Source: Polydactylus sextarius
Taxonomy: Eukaryota; Chordata; Actinopteri; Polynemidae
Direction: 5' to 3'
Assembly (NCBI GenBank): GCA_016801845.1
Contig: CM028921.1
Span: 14,325,275 to 14,389,274, forward strand
DNA: 64,000 nt
Positions 1 to 12,604 of this stretch are shown piece after piece (the first letter of the stretch is position 1; every line of letters starts with the position of its first letter). Under the pieces are notes generated by a model. The model searched no databases and was not told where the DNA came from. It saw nothing but the letters and a program-made list of their open reading frames with translations. The translations under genes and the position numbers were made by a program.

Positions 1-130
1 CTTTTTTTTCTTCCAGTAAAGTTAGCATGCTAATCAGCCAGCCCCAGTCTGACCTATCTTCTCACTATTTTCTGATAGAGGCAGTTCTTGGAAATCTGGT
101 CGTTGCCTCCACGAACAGACATAGCAGGTA
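1..130 (+). mobile_element. Fragment of the same dispersed repeat family
   Basis: CCAGTAAAGTTAGCATGCTAATCAGC and the following TTTTCTGATAGA resemble text at 11125-11180 and 50440-50465. Cut by the window edge. Confidence 0.4.
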
Positions 131-595
131 AGAACATGACGATGCTGTAATGACTTGACAACTATTCTTCGAAGCTTTCAGACTCATCACATCAAATCTT
201 AAAAACTTCGCTTGATGAATGTGTTTTATAATACAACCACAGGCATACGTGACCTTTTGTAGCCTTTTAAAGGTAAATGAGACAAAACATTAGACACTAA
301 CATGCAGATTCACCCTTTTTTCCATATCTCCTGCAGTTCGAGTTGTTTATTATTTTTTATATATATTAAACATATTTGTTTTTAAATGAAATATTGTTTT
401 CAGGTAATAGACGAAAAGAAATAAAAGGAATATTGTGTTCAACAAACAACAGAGCAACATGTCTGCAGCTCAGCATGCGGCTGCCTTCACTCGGCTGAAC
501 GTCTAAATGAGGCCGAATCTCTCCACGGTGACACTGGTATCCTAGCAGCTGCAGCCGTCGGCGTACGTTGGCACGGAAACAGAACACAAGCTTAG

Positions 596-597
<2 letters not shown>

Positions 598-656
<59 letters not shown>
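598..656. repeat. CA microsatellite
   Basis: Uninterrupted CA repeat of about 29 units. Confidence 0.98.
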
Positions 657-658
<2 letters not shown>

Positions 659-879
659 GACTGAAGAGTCTTTTCAGCTCTGTGTAAATAAAGTAAATAC
701 AGGATGTAAAGTACCAGGAGATGTGCAAACGCGTGCTCTATTGCCCAGAATGGCTCAGCCTTTAATTCCCTCAGCGTAGAGAGTCATCAGCCTGCAGTTT
801 ATTTGCAGTCGTCTTCCATAAACCTCAAACATAAACTTTAAATGTCAGATTGAATTGGTGCAGAAACACACACATCACA

Positions 880-1140
880 TTTGAGTTGAATTAATTATGC
901 AGATGTGAGCGGAGGCGGGTTGGGGGGTGACTACACCTGCATTTAGCCCCGCTCTCGCCTTCCGGGGTCCCATTACACCGTGACACAGCTGTTAGCGGTG
1001 CAAAATCAACAGCTACATCTAAGAGCTCCATTTGGCTGAATTTACCACAAGTGCTCCCTCAATTTGATTTATGCAAATCAGTGATGCACCGCTTTAAAAG
1101 ACGGAGGTTCTCTCCAGCTGTTTGAGAGGTGGGCAGGAGT
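880..1140. promoter_or_regulatory. Candidate regulatory block with an octamer motif
   Basis: A repeat-free, GC-richer patch in AT-rich surroundings. It contains ATGCAAAT at 1071-1078 (the POU-factor octamer) and TTAATTA-type homeodomain core text near 890. Regulatory function is inferred from composition and motifs only. Confidence 0.25.
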
Positions 1141-2374
1141 CTGCGTGTTTTTCCTCTCTAATTAAGACTCCAGATAACCTGGTGAAATCCTCTGAGCCTT
1201 TCATAAAGCAGGGAATGTGCAGCACTCTGCTTAAAAGTTAATAAGGATGGCGACACAAATAAAGCCAAAGTGAGATCAGATTTTCAAATGATCTTTTCTT
1301 CAAACTGGAGAAAGTAATTGAATTGACAGTGTTTTCTTCAAGTGCAAAAGGACAGAGGTCAGGGGGCAACAACCGTGCGTTTTTAATAGATGTCTGCTTG
1401 GATTCGTTCAGAGTTGCAGAAAATAAAAAGATGTCCGGTGTTTGAGCAGAGGAAGTGGAGTCGGACATGTCAAACACGTATTAAATTCACATCAGATTCA
1501 CCGGGGATTTAGAGACAGAGAAAGCTTCAGCAGTGAAACCAAAACCTGACCACTTGGTTTTAATATTTCTAAAACAATGACCTTGGTAATAATTTGACTA
1601 TAAAAACTTGGAAAAAAAAACTTTATTTATTTATATACTTCCAATTTATTGTTGCAGCTTCATTTTAAAAAGAATTTAATTCTGCTAGAATTTATTGTTA
1701 TACCAGAACTGCAAAAACATTCTCCATCAAAAAGTAAAACAATATTTTTCAATAATTTTCAATTAGGGTGCATTATGCAATAATTTTAAGTTCAGCTTCA
1801 TAGTCACTGTAATGTTCAGTGACTCCTTACAGGGTGAATGAAGGGTCTCTGCAACCTTCACCATCTCTTGGTGAAAAACCAACACTGGTGAGATCAGAGA
1901 CTATGACACAGTGATGTTGGATTCACGAAGGGTGAGTTCAGTGACACAATGTACAATGTAATGCACAGTCTTCTAATTTACTGTGACGAGATGTCTCAAT
2001 CTTGTCAGTGTCAGTTTTTCCATCAGTCCTTCAGGAGTGGAGCCATGTTGGTTCACCAGTGTCTCTGCAGACAGCATGAGCAGATGATTTTTGAAAGTCT
2101 GGAAAGGGACGGTTCGTTTAAAAAACTTGTAACATTATAGTTTATTATTTAATCTTACTGTTTTGTGAGACAAATCCAAGATATTAATAATAAGATAATG
2201 TATAGTTCATGGAAACTGTTTCAATCCTAAGAGTATAAAATATAATCTCAAGGTTTTTTTTTTTAGAATACTTACAAGAAGCGAATATAGAGGTGAATAT
2301 GTTGGTGACAAATGTCTCAGACAAAGCAAAGAAAAGAAATGAGGTCAGACTCGGGTTGCTGATCCATCTGCCGA

Positions 2375-2389
2375 TTTATTTATTTATTC
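2375..2389 (-). terminator. Candidate IMMP2L poly(A) signals (AATAAATAAATAAAT)
   Basis: Read on the minus strand, overlapping AATAAA motifs occur about 690 bases after the IMMP2L stop codon. No canonical AATAAA was seen closer to the stop. The motif is also a simple TTTA repeat, so its function is uncertain. Confidence 0.3.
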
Positions 2390-3075
2390 ATTTCTCCTCA
2401 ATTCAAGTGAATGTCTTCAAATCTTTAGTTTAATAGCAGTCATGAAAAATAAATTTAAGATATAGCACCAAAACATGAGAAACACTACTGAAGTAATTCA
2501 TCAATCGCTGAAATAATTGAATATTAATTTTCTGACAACTGATAGCATGTAGGATTTAGTGCGATCTCGTGGTGAGTCAGCATAGCGCAACCACATGAAT
2601 ACAATACCTCTGGTGACATAGAAACACTAAAGATTATTGTCACTAGAGTCAGTGTTAGGTTTGTCCATGCTGGGCTTTCGTAGAAACATGGTGGCCTCCA
2701 ATACAGATACAAAGAGCTCATTCTGTCATAATGAAAACACTATGATTCTTAGCTCCAGTTGATTTTTACATTGGTAAAATACAACTTGAGTATTATATAA
2801 TATTAATAGACCTATAAACCCTGCACACTGGACCTGTAATCAGTTAAAGATCAGGAGAAATCAATACACAGTCCAACAACTTTCTGAGTCAGAGAGGATC
2901 TTTTTCTTATGAGTTAAACATTTTATGGAAAAAAAAAACACCCCACCAACAATAATATAAAAACCAAAACTTTAACAAATGTGTAGCAATGCATTGCTAA
3001 CAGACAGACCTTTTCTTTCGAAACCATTCAGCTAAACACTGATGATTCTATCAGACTGTGTTTGTGTGAATGTCT

Positions 3076-3201
3076 TCATCCCTCTTCTTCCTCAGTGTCC
3101 AGCGGTCCTCGGTTTGGAGGAAGGGATGGTTTGATTTGCTGCCAACGGTTTGGCGGCCAGATGATGTGAGAGGCCCGACCGTGCAGCAGCCCCACTGACA
3201 C
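3076..3201 (-). CDS. immp2l: IMMP2L terminal coding exon
   Basis: A minus-strand exon starting after the acceptor TTCTTGCAG and running 41 codons to TGA at 3078-3076. It encodes [20 protein letters not shown] and a proline-rich, acidic end finishing EEEEG. Human IMMP2L ends with the comparable [20 protein letters not shown] and an acidic EEE terminus. Phase 0 matches the previous exon. With that exon it completes the conserved catalytic fold; the C-terminal tail is the least conserved part. Confidence 0.93.
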   Translation of the reverse strand: MSVGLLHGRASHIIWPPNRWQQIKPSLPPNRGPLDTEEEEG

Positions 3202-3360
3202 CTGCAAGAAGAGCAGGGAAACCTAATGTCCAGGGATATTCTTTATGAATCAGTTTCAGTCACAACTTCATCTTGATTAAAGCAAATCAGTTACAAAATC
3301 TTTACAGTAGACAATTACACAGCTACATTACTACATTTTGTTCACCTGTTCTAACAGCAG

Positions 3361-3620
3361 AGTAGGGATGGGTACTGAGAACCGGTTCTAAATTGATACT
3401 GGTTCCTGCCTTGTTCCTACCAACGGTATTATTAAGCTCCCTGACAAACGGAGCCGCTATCGTGTTTAATGTTGTGTCATTCTATGACATCTGCGATATC
3501 AGGCACTTTCACTTGTTTGTGTGGAGAATTTGTGCGTAGCTTTAATGCACAGGAAGCAGCTGCAGCTCTTAGTAAAGATCTTCACAGCTGATGTAGCTTC
3601 AATGGTCTGTTTTATCCGTA
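3361..3620. mobile_element. Dispersed repeat fragment
   Basis: AGGGATGGGTACTGAGAACC and GGTTCTAAATTGATACTGGT belong to a family I know from many fish introns. The end could not be defined. Confidence 0.35.
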
Positions 3621-4629
3621 AAATACGTATTTGTCTGTATTCAGACTGATGGATCTAGTCAGTGTGAGCACTGAGGCTGCAGACTGAACCAACAATGAAA
3701 AGTTATCAGTTTAACGTTGTCTCCTCAGAGTTCAGGACATATATGCCTGTAAGTGCACATGTTGTTACATGTTGAGGTAAACGCTAGTTGCTGAGTCAAA
3801 ATTGTGAGGGAAATCCAGACCTTTATATTAAAACACCTGGCAGGACATGTGTAACCTCCCTATGTGTCATTTTAAGGATAGAGGGTGAAATTAGACTTAC
3901 ACACCTTTGCATAGTTAATGTATTGAGGGGAGGTTAGGATCACATATCCTATACTAAAAAGATATTATGGTATTGCGTTAGTCTTTTATTTATGGTGAAC
4001 CATGACACCTGTATTCACTTTATTAAAGCCATAAAACTAATCTGAATGCACCCATACATAATGAGTGAAAACTGAATGTGCTTTCATGTAACAGACAACA
4101 CCAATTAAACCTTGAGCTGACACAGATAAAATCCTTGGTTTCCTGGGAAAACGTTAGAAGTGGTGTCGGCTCTGCACAGCATGCTCTGTGCTGTACGCTG
4201 AGGCCATTTCTCCTCATATCAGTAAACATTATACAGCTTGAAACATCTGAGTCTCCTGTGTCTTCCTGACTACCTCATCATTTTTTTAACGGTGCTCTTG
4301 AAATTTCTCACAACAAAAATGACTGCGATCGCTAATTGTTTTAGCCCGTCCATGGCGTTTTTCCATTATCTGTTAGCATAAAGCTAGTGGACTACTTGCT
4401 CGTTAAACATTACATTGAATTTTAAAAAAAAGGTTTGAGAAAAACAGTTTTGTGTAAACAGAGGAAGGATAATATGTGTTAGTCATTTTTGTTACGACCA
4501 TTTCTGAAATGTTGAGCACAGTCCAAGACATATAATCACCATTCATATCCGTACTTTGTTTGGAAAAACAAAGCCTTATGGTGAGTTCTGACCAAATGCC
4601 AAGTAAATATTACACGTGATTCAAAAACA

Positions 4630-5370
4630 TACAGTCAAGTCATAGTTTGTATAAATAGAATAGAAGAAAAGAACAAAGAGACACAGTTAAAACCATCACA
4701 AAATGATCACAGGGTTTCACATATAATGATCAATGTGTGGTGAACTTCCACAGAATCAACACTGACTGCTACAAATTATTTATTCATTTTTTTTCCAACA
4801 CAGAACACAACGTTAAAAACAAATTGACAGTTTTGTACTCTCGCTCTAGCTCTCGTACATACATACGCATACACACACACACACACATGTTTGTTTTCAT
4901 GCCTTGTGGGGACATTTCATTGACTTCCATTCATTTCCTGGAGACTTTCCTGGAAACCCTAGAAATCCCATTTGTTAGTACCACTTGTCTAACCTTTTTT
5001 TAAATCTAACCCTAACCTTAACCAAACCTTAAGTCATGTCTTTACTTTTTTTTTTTTTTTTTTTTTTTTTACATCCCGAGGTCGACCAGCTTTTGATCCC
5101 CACAAGGGAGATAGGTCCCCACAATGTGAGCGAGTAAACAGGTTTAAGTCCCCACAATGTAGGAAAAAACAGGTACACACACATACACACGCAGACCGCA
5201 GCGTGTTTATTAATAGTAACGTGATGAAGTGGTTGCAGAGAAGACGATCGGTAAAGTCTGTTCCTCACTCCGTCCTGTCAGTGATCTTACTACAAGGACC
5301 GAGTGAGACAATGTTCCTGAAAAGTTCCCACCCCCTAAATGTTACCCAGAACTTATTGGTGAAAACACAG
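4630..5370 (+). mobile_element. Second copy of the 10.4-kb inverted-repeat element, truncated and interrupted
   Basis: AAAATGATCACA, AATGATCAATGTGTGGTG, CCACAGAATCAACA and ACAACGTTAAAA match 10675-10795, and AGAAGACGATCG matches 10865. The end (CCAGAACTTATTGGTGAAAAC) matches the right end of the 10400-10988 element. A repeat at about 4865-5200 interrupts it. Confidence 0.65.
4865..5200 (+). mobile_element. CA-flanked fish repeat nested in the copy at 4630
   Basis: Contains GCCTTGTGGGGACATTTCAT, TTGACTTCCATTCATTTCCT, CTAACCCTAACCTTAACC and two copies of GTCCCCACAATGT, flanked by CA tracts. This combination is a common interspersed family in teleosts. A run of 25 T lies at 5046-5070. Confidence 0.65.
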
Positions 5371-6349
5371 CATAGATAGAGAGACAGACAGATAGATTAG
5401 TGTTTGTTTCAGTTTCTGGACTGAATACAGAGTGATGTGGTTTAAAGTGATGAGTCCATCTGTTGGAAATGGGAGCTAAATACGATGAAGCCTACCTGTA
5501 TCCTAAGAAGTCACTATTATTTGGGTAGATTTTAACAGCCTGGTTTACATTTAGACTGATGTCCAGAGACTTGCAGACTATCAGCGGCAGAGATAATTAA
5601 AGCTGGCATGCTGACAGCTGAGGATCTGGTCATTCCCTGATGTCCAGTATCATCCCCCACTACATCAATTAGAGCCGCTTTGCCATAAGGTCGAAGCCAC
5701 CTGCCAGCAAATGTCAAATGATTTTTATGACGCCTGTTATCAGTGAGAAGCTAGCGTCTATATTAAAAACACTCAGTGCCGAGTTTGTCTCCGTCTTCAG
5801 GGTTACCCCTTGATGGATGTTCGTGTTGCCACGCAAGGCCGACAGATGACGAAGTGTTTGATTTGACTTCTGAGGTGTCCCAGGTGCTGGGGCTGGGTTA
5901 GTGTCTGGGCCAGAGGAAAAAAAAAATAAGCCTCCATCTCCCTCAACATCTACAGGTCAAGATCTGATTTATTAAGTTAAGTAATGAGACAGCTGCTTAA
6001 TATTCATTTGGCTGCAGTTGAAAAGCAGGTCAGTGGGCTGATATCTGCTAAAGCGAGACATCAAATTAAGTATAAATATATAAATAAAATCAGATTTATT
6101 TTCTACAGCTGCTGACCCAGAATTCTACACAAACATATTCTAAACAACCTCAGGGCAAAGACACAACAAACTAAACTGTGAGTGCAGACGTGGACATCTG
6201 GGTCAGAAGACATTTTTTTCTTTTGATGTCAAGAAATATGTTACGAGTTATGAGGATTTGTTGCCTCGCTGGCTCCTCATCAGATGGAGTAAGAAGAAAA
6301 AGTAAACAAGTACATTTAAAAACATGAATAAAGAGGTTAACTTTGCGTC

Positions 6350-7360
6350 ACTGCTTCCCACTGTGGTTCCTTCTTTGATTCCTGCTCCATTTTTGGTTCT
6401 ATTCTTTCACAACAGTTTCTCCTTTACTTCACTATTGTCTCTGTTGTTCTATTGCTTCCTCTCTACGTTCTTTCAAGGTTCATTGGCTTCATTTTGGTTT
6501 CAAGAGCCCCTCTGTTGTCATGGATTATCCTTGTGTTAGGTTTTCTTTGGTTCCTGTTTCATTATTTATTCATCTTTGCTTCACAGGTTCCTACTAGTTT
6601 CTTAGGTCTTTTATTTGGTTCATTCCTTGATTCATAGTTCCATAACTTGTTTTTTCCTGTGGTTCTTTCTTTTCTCCTCAGCTATTCCTTTGCCTCAGTG
6701 TTCTCTGTTATGTTCCATGATATTCTCTCTTGGTTTTATTGAATGTCTCCAAGGAACCTTTATCCAAGGTTCATTGATTTTTTTCCTTTGGTTTCATGGT
6801 CAGGCTCTTTTTTTGATTCTAGTTTAGTTCTGGTCTAATCTAGTTGACTGGATTCCAGTTGTTTTTCTGGTTCCCTTACCTTTAGCCCTTTCTTTGCTGG
6901 CTCGTTTTGGTTCCATTTTTGATTCACTGGTGTCTTTAAGTTCCCAAGCTTTTTCTGTACCTCTATAGTTCCTCTTACCTTGGCTCTTTGTAGATTCTTT
7001 ATTTTCTTGGATTTGTTCTGTACTACCTTCCAAGGTTCACAGGTTATTTTTGGTTTTGTGGTTCCTTCTGTTGACTTGGGTTACTTGGTTTAGGTTCTTT
7101 GTTGGGTTTGTTAGTTCCTCAGATCCCAGTTCTTTATCTGGTTCCTTTCTTAGTGTCCAGCACTTTAGATTACTGGTTCCCACAATGCTTCCTTGGTTTG
7201 TTTCTTACTTTTTTTGTTCTTGCTTTTGGTGCTTCCTTGAGATAGTTGTTGGCTCTTGCCATCAGGGCTTTTTCCACCAATTTCATACCTAATTAAAAGA
7301 GGTTCACACATTTTCACATTTCCAAAATGTCAAGTGCTGGCGTCAAAAAGCTGGTTCTAG
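6350..7360 (+). repeat. T-rich block with recurrent GGTTC(C) motifs
   Basis: About 17 GGTTC words occur in 1 kb, usually as TTGGTTCCTT, TGGTTCATT or AGGTTCA. The plus strand is strongly T-rich and A-poor. The motif spacing is irregular, so this is not a clean tandem array. Several short frames overlap in it because the composition avoids stops; none looks like a gene. Confidence 0.6.
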
Positions 7361-10269
7361 CACAGCTCCAAAAAAATTGAATTATTACTACCACAATAAA
7401 TGATCTAACATTGTTAGAAAACATTAAGATGCTTTCAGAAACCTTCAAATGCTAAATGAAATGTCACCAGCCATTTTTTTCTTTCCAGTGAAAATTATTT
7501 TAACTTCCACCACATAATGTTCCTCTTCTTCTGCCACCACCTGTTCTACAGAGCAAACTGTAGTATGTTTAGTTCTCAAACATGTCAGGGCTGAACTGGC
7601 TCTGCATTAGCACCGTCCTGGTTGTAAAAAGGAACTCATTGCTTAAGCAGGTTCACTGGTTCCTTTTTTCCTTCCTGTGTTTTCTCTTCCAACATCACAA
7701 TTGGATATGGAGTTCTGAACCACAAAAACCCCAGTTGCCGCTCAGTTCTGGCTGTCTCGCTGGTATTGATCAGCATCTCCATCAACTCCCTGCAGATATA
7801 TTGTGTTCATTTCCTTCTTTGAACTTTAAAAAAGTGGAAAGCTTATTTATTCCATCTTTAATGTACCATACTTTGAACAGGGGGTGATTGAGTGACACGT
7901 AATCCTGACTAGTTTGTTTACTACATGTGGAGTTTTCCTCCATTTCAGTCTTTTTCAAAGTGTTGAATCACAAAGAAATTGTTTTGACTTCCCACAGAAA
8001 AACAAAAGGAAAAAGAAAAAGAGAAAAGAACATAAAAACAAAAAAAGTAATCCTCCGATAGGATATAAACCTTAAAATATGCAGAAGCTGTGAATTTCTG
8101 TTTATTTGGATGATTTCAGATTGACCCATAGTCTGAGTGCATTATTTGTGGGAGCTGATGTTTCTAAGTAAAAAGACTGAGGTGGGTGGCAGTGAACACT
8201 GAAAGCCCTGGATTTAAAAAGAATATATTATTTTAAATATGACCACCCCGCTCACTCGCTTTAGAGGTTTTAGATGCGTGTCCACTGGTGTGAATGTTTG
8301 AAAGTGACATTAAACTGTCAGATGTGAGTGCTTAGTACAGGTGAAGTGATGTTATTCTCCCAGAAAGAGAGAACAATGGCGGGAGTCTGGCAAGACACTG
8401 CTGCCACCGCCGCTGTGGCCTTTCAGCAAGAATAAAGAGATGATGTGATTTTGTGAAGTGCATGACGGTGATGTCTGTCGGGAGCGATGGAAGATGACAG
8501 CCGCTTCACAAGCCTTAAAGTGCTATCCAATAAGATGACTACTGGGAGAACAACAGAGAGACGAGAGAAGACAGACCAGGTGGTGTTGTGCATTTACACA
8601 CCTGGTAGACTCTGGTTTGTCTGCTAATGTGAAACATAAATCAAATGCATGATTACAAAGGGAAATCTGGACTGACCCCTGAGCTTTTACAGTATATATT
8701 TTTGTATATGTCAAACCAGAAATAGCCTTATATCTCAACCACCCTCCATTGATAAAAACTAAATAAAAACAATTCTACTTCATAGTGCACAGGGAGCTGT
8801 TGGCTTTCTGCTGCCCCTATTAATTAGTGTACTTTTTGGTACTTTTACTTGGGAAACTGTAAAAGAACTGGACAATTCTTCCACTACTGTCAGTCACAAA
8901 AAACACACAAACAGACTAAGTGATAGAGAAGCAGTTGACCAGAAACCAATGTTCTCTCCTGAATTGAATTAATGTTTCTGTCAATGGAGTCTGGTTGAGA
9001 TACAAAGATGTTTCCTGTTAAACAAAAACCTCTGTCTCTGCAGGATTGCTATAATGTTATCACACACTTGTGCTAACAATCTGAAACTGAACAATCTTTA
9101 GTGGACGTTCACCACAGCGGACAACTGCTCTAGTTTACACTGCAGCAGCTGGTTTCACTGGGATTTGCTCGATAGCAGAGCAACTGCAATGCTTTTTGTC
9201 CCTGATGGCTCATCAAGTGTTACGGCTGTCTCAAAAACACAGTGACAAAAAAAAAAAATGCCTGTGAAAATGGATGAGATGGCTGCAGATTATATTTACA
9301 TAATCTGCAAGAGCAAATGAGTTTTGAAGGAAATAGGAAATGTGATGCTGAGCTGCTCACAGCAACAACAACGTTATTAAAGTTTTACACGGTTCTGCTT
9401 TGACAGCTCTTGGTTAAAGGTGAGGAAAGGTTGCAGTCTGGTTTAAATATGACATTTAACCGAAATCATCCCTCTCCCCAAGAGGACTCAGAACCGTAAA
9501 TCCTGGTCTTCTGGTCTTAAGTCCTGACTCCAGTCACTCCACATAAATCTAATGACTTTGCCTCTGAGTATAATCTAGGCAGCTATAAAGTACATTTCCA
9601 AGGACCAGTGTTGAACAAACATTTAGTTAACATGCTCCTACAAGCAAGAATTTCCTTCCAAATGTACAAAACCCAACATGCACACAATATTAAACTACAT
9701 GAGATAGATGAAGTGTAATGAAATGGCTGCACATCCTGAGCTACATGCTGCTTCCAGGCAATGTCATCAACTGGAATTGTGTTTAAATAGTGCCATTAAC
9801 ACCACTGTGACTAAGGATATGATGAGTGTCAGGAATCAACAGAGAAATAACATGGCATCAGCTTTTGAAGACTGAGTGTTATTTAGTATTTGGCCATTTG
9901 GTGAGACCAAGCTGTTTCAGAAAATAGCCACAGCCGAGCAATCTGACACTAATGAAAGCTCACACCATCCTGCAGCTTCTTATCCTTTATGTCGTACTAA
10001 ATCAAAATGCAAGCATTATAATCTTTAAGCGAATTTGACATTAACGGGGAACTCTCACATTTGAACCGATATTCCACTGTTATAAATCTTTGAGTAATGT
10101 CAGTTGACAAAAAATGAAACAAATCGGTGCTACGTTGGTGGAAATGGTGGTGGGAGCGATGAACCTGGCCAGGCAGCTTATAAACTAAGTGATCTGGGTA
10201 GATTTCTAAGGCCAAATTAAACAAAGTAAAAAGCAAAGAGGCTGAACACCTCTTTCTAAGCCCTGTGCA

Positions 10270-11190
10270 ACACAGCCAGGAGCCTTACCAAGATAACACT
10301 GTCTGTTAACAAGTGTTGCCTGCCTGGCCAGGCTCCTTGCTACTGCAAAATCTCCTCTAACGTTGCACTGATTTGTTTTATTGTTTAGTAACTTAAACCA
10401 TATTTCCACCGCAAGAACTAACGGCTAATTTTTCAGGAACTTGGCTGTTGATGCGTGTCTCCACCAGAGTAACAGTCCCCAGGGGGCAAAACTCAGGAGC
10501 CTTTTTCAGGGGAGAAAGTAGAAGGGCTAGGTACTCCGTTCAGCTATGAGAACTTCTTGGGTGGGCTCTAGGTTGACTTGGTGGTGATTGGTTGGTATAA
10601 CTTAAAGACCCAGTGGCAGTATCAATAAATAATTTCTATAAATAGTATAGAAGAAGTGAAAGTTGAAAGTGTTGCAAAATGATCACAAGCTTTCCCACAT
10701 AATGATCAATGTGTGGTGGCCTCCACAGAATCAACAATGGCTGCCACAAATTAATTAATTATTTTCTCCAACATGAAACACAACGTTAAAAGCAAACGGG
10801 TTCCATTCACTTGCTCTGTCTCCCTCTCTCACACATACACAGCACACGACTGCAGCGTGAAGACAAGAAGACGATCGTCCCGTCCCGCCAGTGGCTGGAG
10901 TCGTACCCTCAGAGGCTACAAGAGCTGAGTGAGATGAGTTCCCAGCTCCTAAATTTCCCCCAGAACCTACATGGTGGAAACACGGTTTCACATTACTCCG
11001 CTAACAGTAGCATATAGATTCAAACATGTTGGAGTTCCTCATTAATCTCGGTTCCTTGTCTCAATAACAACCGTTTCAAAAGCAATGCAGATGTTAACTC
11101 TAGTTTTGCATCTGCAGAAATTAGCATGTTACCCAGGTAGCCCTGGCTCACTCCGTCTCATAATACCACTTTCTGATAGTAAATACTGTA
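10270..11190 (+). mobile_element. Dispersed repeat copy containing a nested inverted-repeat element
   Basis: Outer parts match other copies in the window: GCCTGGCCAGGCTC and GCACTGATTT also occur near 25720, CTAACAGTAG and GTTGGAGTTCC-like text near 25815, and TTAGCATG near 20 and 50450. Its centre (10400-10988) is a separate unit with inverted ends. Confidence 0.6.
10400..10988. mobile_element. Non-autonomous inverted-repeat element inside the 10270-11190 repeat
   Basis: Begins TTTCCACCGCAAGAAC and ends GAACCTACATGGTGGAAAC, which are imperfect inverted ends. The interior is non-coding. The repeat copy at 25695 lacks this interior, as expected for an empty site. Confidence 0.55.
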
Positions 11191-11619
11191 GCCTTAATAT
11201 TAACATTGGCTAAGTAACTGCTTATTAATAGCACCTTTAATACTTTGTTATCGTTGATAAAGGTTTTAGTTGCAGGCTACAATGAGTAGATAATTAGTGA
11301 GATGAACCGGTATATTATTTTTTCTAGTTAATAAGAAAGTCAAACACTACCAGAGTCTGTTTATATAGCTGCACCTTCAGACTTTATGTTCAGTGAATTA
11401 ATTAAATTTTATATTAAAGCTCCCACACTTGGGATCGGACTGAAGTTTTAATTACTTTGACTGAAGTTGTACAAATCAAAATTAAATTAGTCTGTTAGTC
11501 ATGAATTAGTTATGATATGAAAGTTGTATAAGAACACAATGGATAGATTTCTGTCTACAGGCAACACACATGGGGGGTGGGGCGGGGTATTGGATATTTG
11601 TTAAAAATTACAACTTGCT

Positions 11620-11987
11620 TTAAAGGGACATTAGAATGCATAGTTTTGAATATTGTAAACTGTTCTTTGACGTCTTCAAATAGTGTATGTAATATTGGTT
11701 GGGCTGAAATCTGAGACCTAAAACGACCTAATGCAGCCTCATGAAATCCTTCTAGAATGGAACAAGTGGTTCTCCTCTACTGCTCAATAAGATCATGAAT
11801 ATTTAAATGAGCTGCGTGCTGATAGGTTGGTTTACAACGAAGGCAAAGAAGGTCAGCTAACTTCAACCTGTTTGGGATTTGAATCCTTTGAGAAAGGTTT
11901 TGAAGTTCTGGTATTGTCACAACAGACTGTCTTCAGTCTGGGGAATAAACCATATTTTCCAATTTTTCCATTCAATGTCCCCTTTAA
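11620..11987. mobile_element. MITE with TTAAAGGGACATT termini
   Basis: Left end TTTAAAGGGACATTAGAATG and right end CATTCAATGTCCCCTTTAA are near-perfect inverted repeats about 370 bp apart. No transposase is present. The size suits a non-autonomous element; a target duplication is not clear. Confidence 0.55.
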
Positions 11988-12589
11988 TCATTGTAATTGC
12001 AACATGGTGAAATCCTGTAATCTAGTGATTTATTTAGGAATAAACTCAAAATACATTTTAATCATTTAATAATTGATTCACTCTTCTCCTGTTTTTTACT
12101 CTCTTTTTGTCATTCACCAGAAATATTGTCAAGCTCTGTTTGTGGAAGAGGAGGAGGAGGAGGTGGAGACCAATCTGTCAGTCTGAGTGCGTCTGTGTGT
12201 ACGAGAGGAAGAGAGAGAAGAGATGAATTAAACTAAACGTTTTTTTTTTTTTTTTTAACTTTGTTTAGTTTCGCTCTCCATTTTGACAACGACCTGCTAA
12301 GATAAGCTAAATCGGAGAAGTGAATGTGGATCACAAATTTAACCAAAGTAAATTTCTTTGTTTCACCATGAAAATGATTCCAATGTCAAACATTTGACAT
12401 TTCCCCAGGTTTCTTGCACCTCATGACTCTGTGACCCACCAGTATGGTGGGGCACATGCTTTGAGAGTCACTGCGTTAAGCCAAGAAGCTCTGAGAAGCG
12501 TTCTGCTTCTGAGCTCTGAGATTTCATCTGAGCTGCTTGGCTGGATTTGTCCATTGTAAACAGAAAGGTTTATACCACTTGACTTGAGT

Positions 12590-12604
12590 GGGGGGGGGGG
12601 GGGG
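12590..12604. repeat. Poly-G run of 15
   Basis: Fifteen consecutive G on the plus strand, long for a vertebrate intron. It may be polymorphic or partly an assembly or sequencing artefact. Confidence 0.9.

Larger units (their letters stand above)
1..3075. other. Region 3' of IMMP2L
   Basis: No gene recognised. It holds a fragment of a dispersed repeat at 1-130, a CA microsatellite at 598-656, a GC-richer possible regulatory block near 880-1140, and AT-rich sequence. The end next to 3075 is presumably IMMP2L 3' UTR. Neither strand shows a credible long coding frame. Confidence 0.6.

Noticed and set aside
366..728. A 120-codon frame across the CA microsatellite
   Set aside because: The middle is a Val-Cys run translated from the repeat; there is no sign of a gene.
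6324..7292. A series of short hydrophobic frames in the T-rich block
   Set aside because: T-rich DNA codes for Phe/Leu/Ser-rich peptides by composition. The frames overlap and have no common product.
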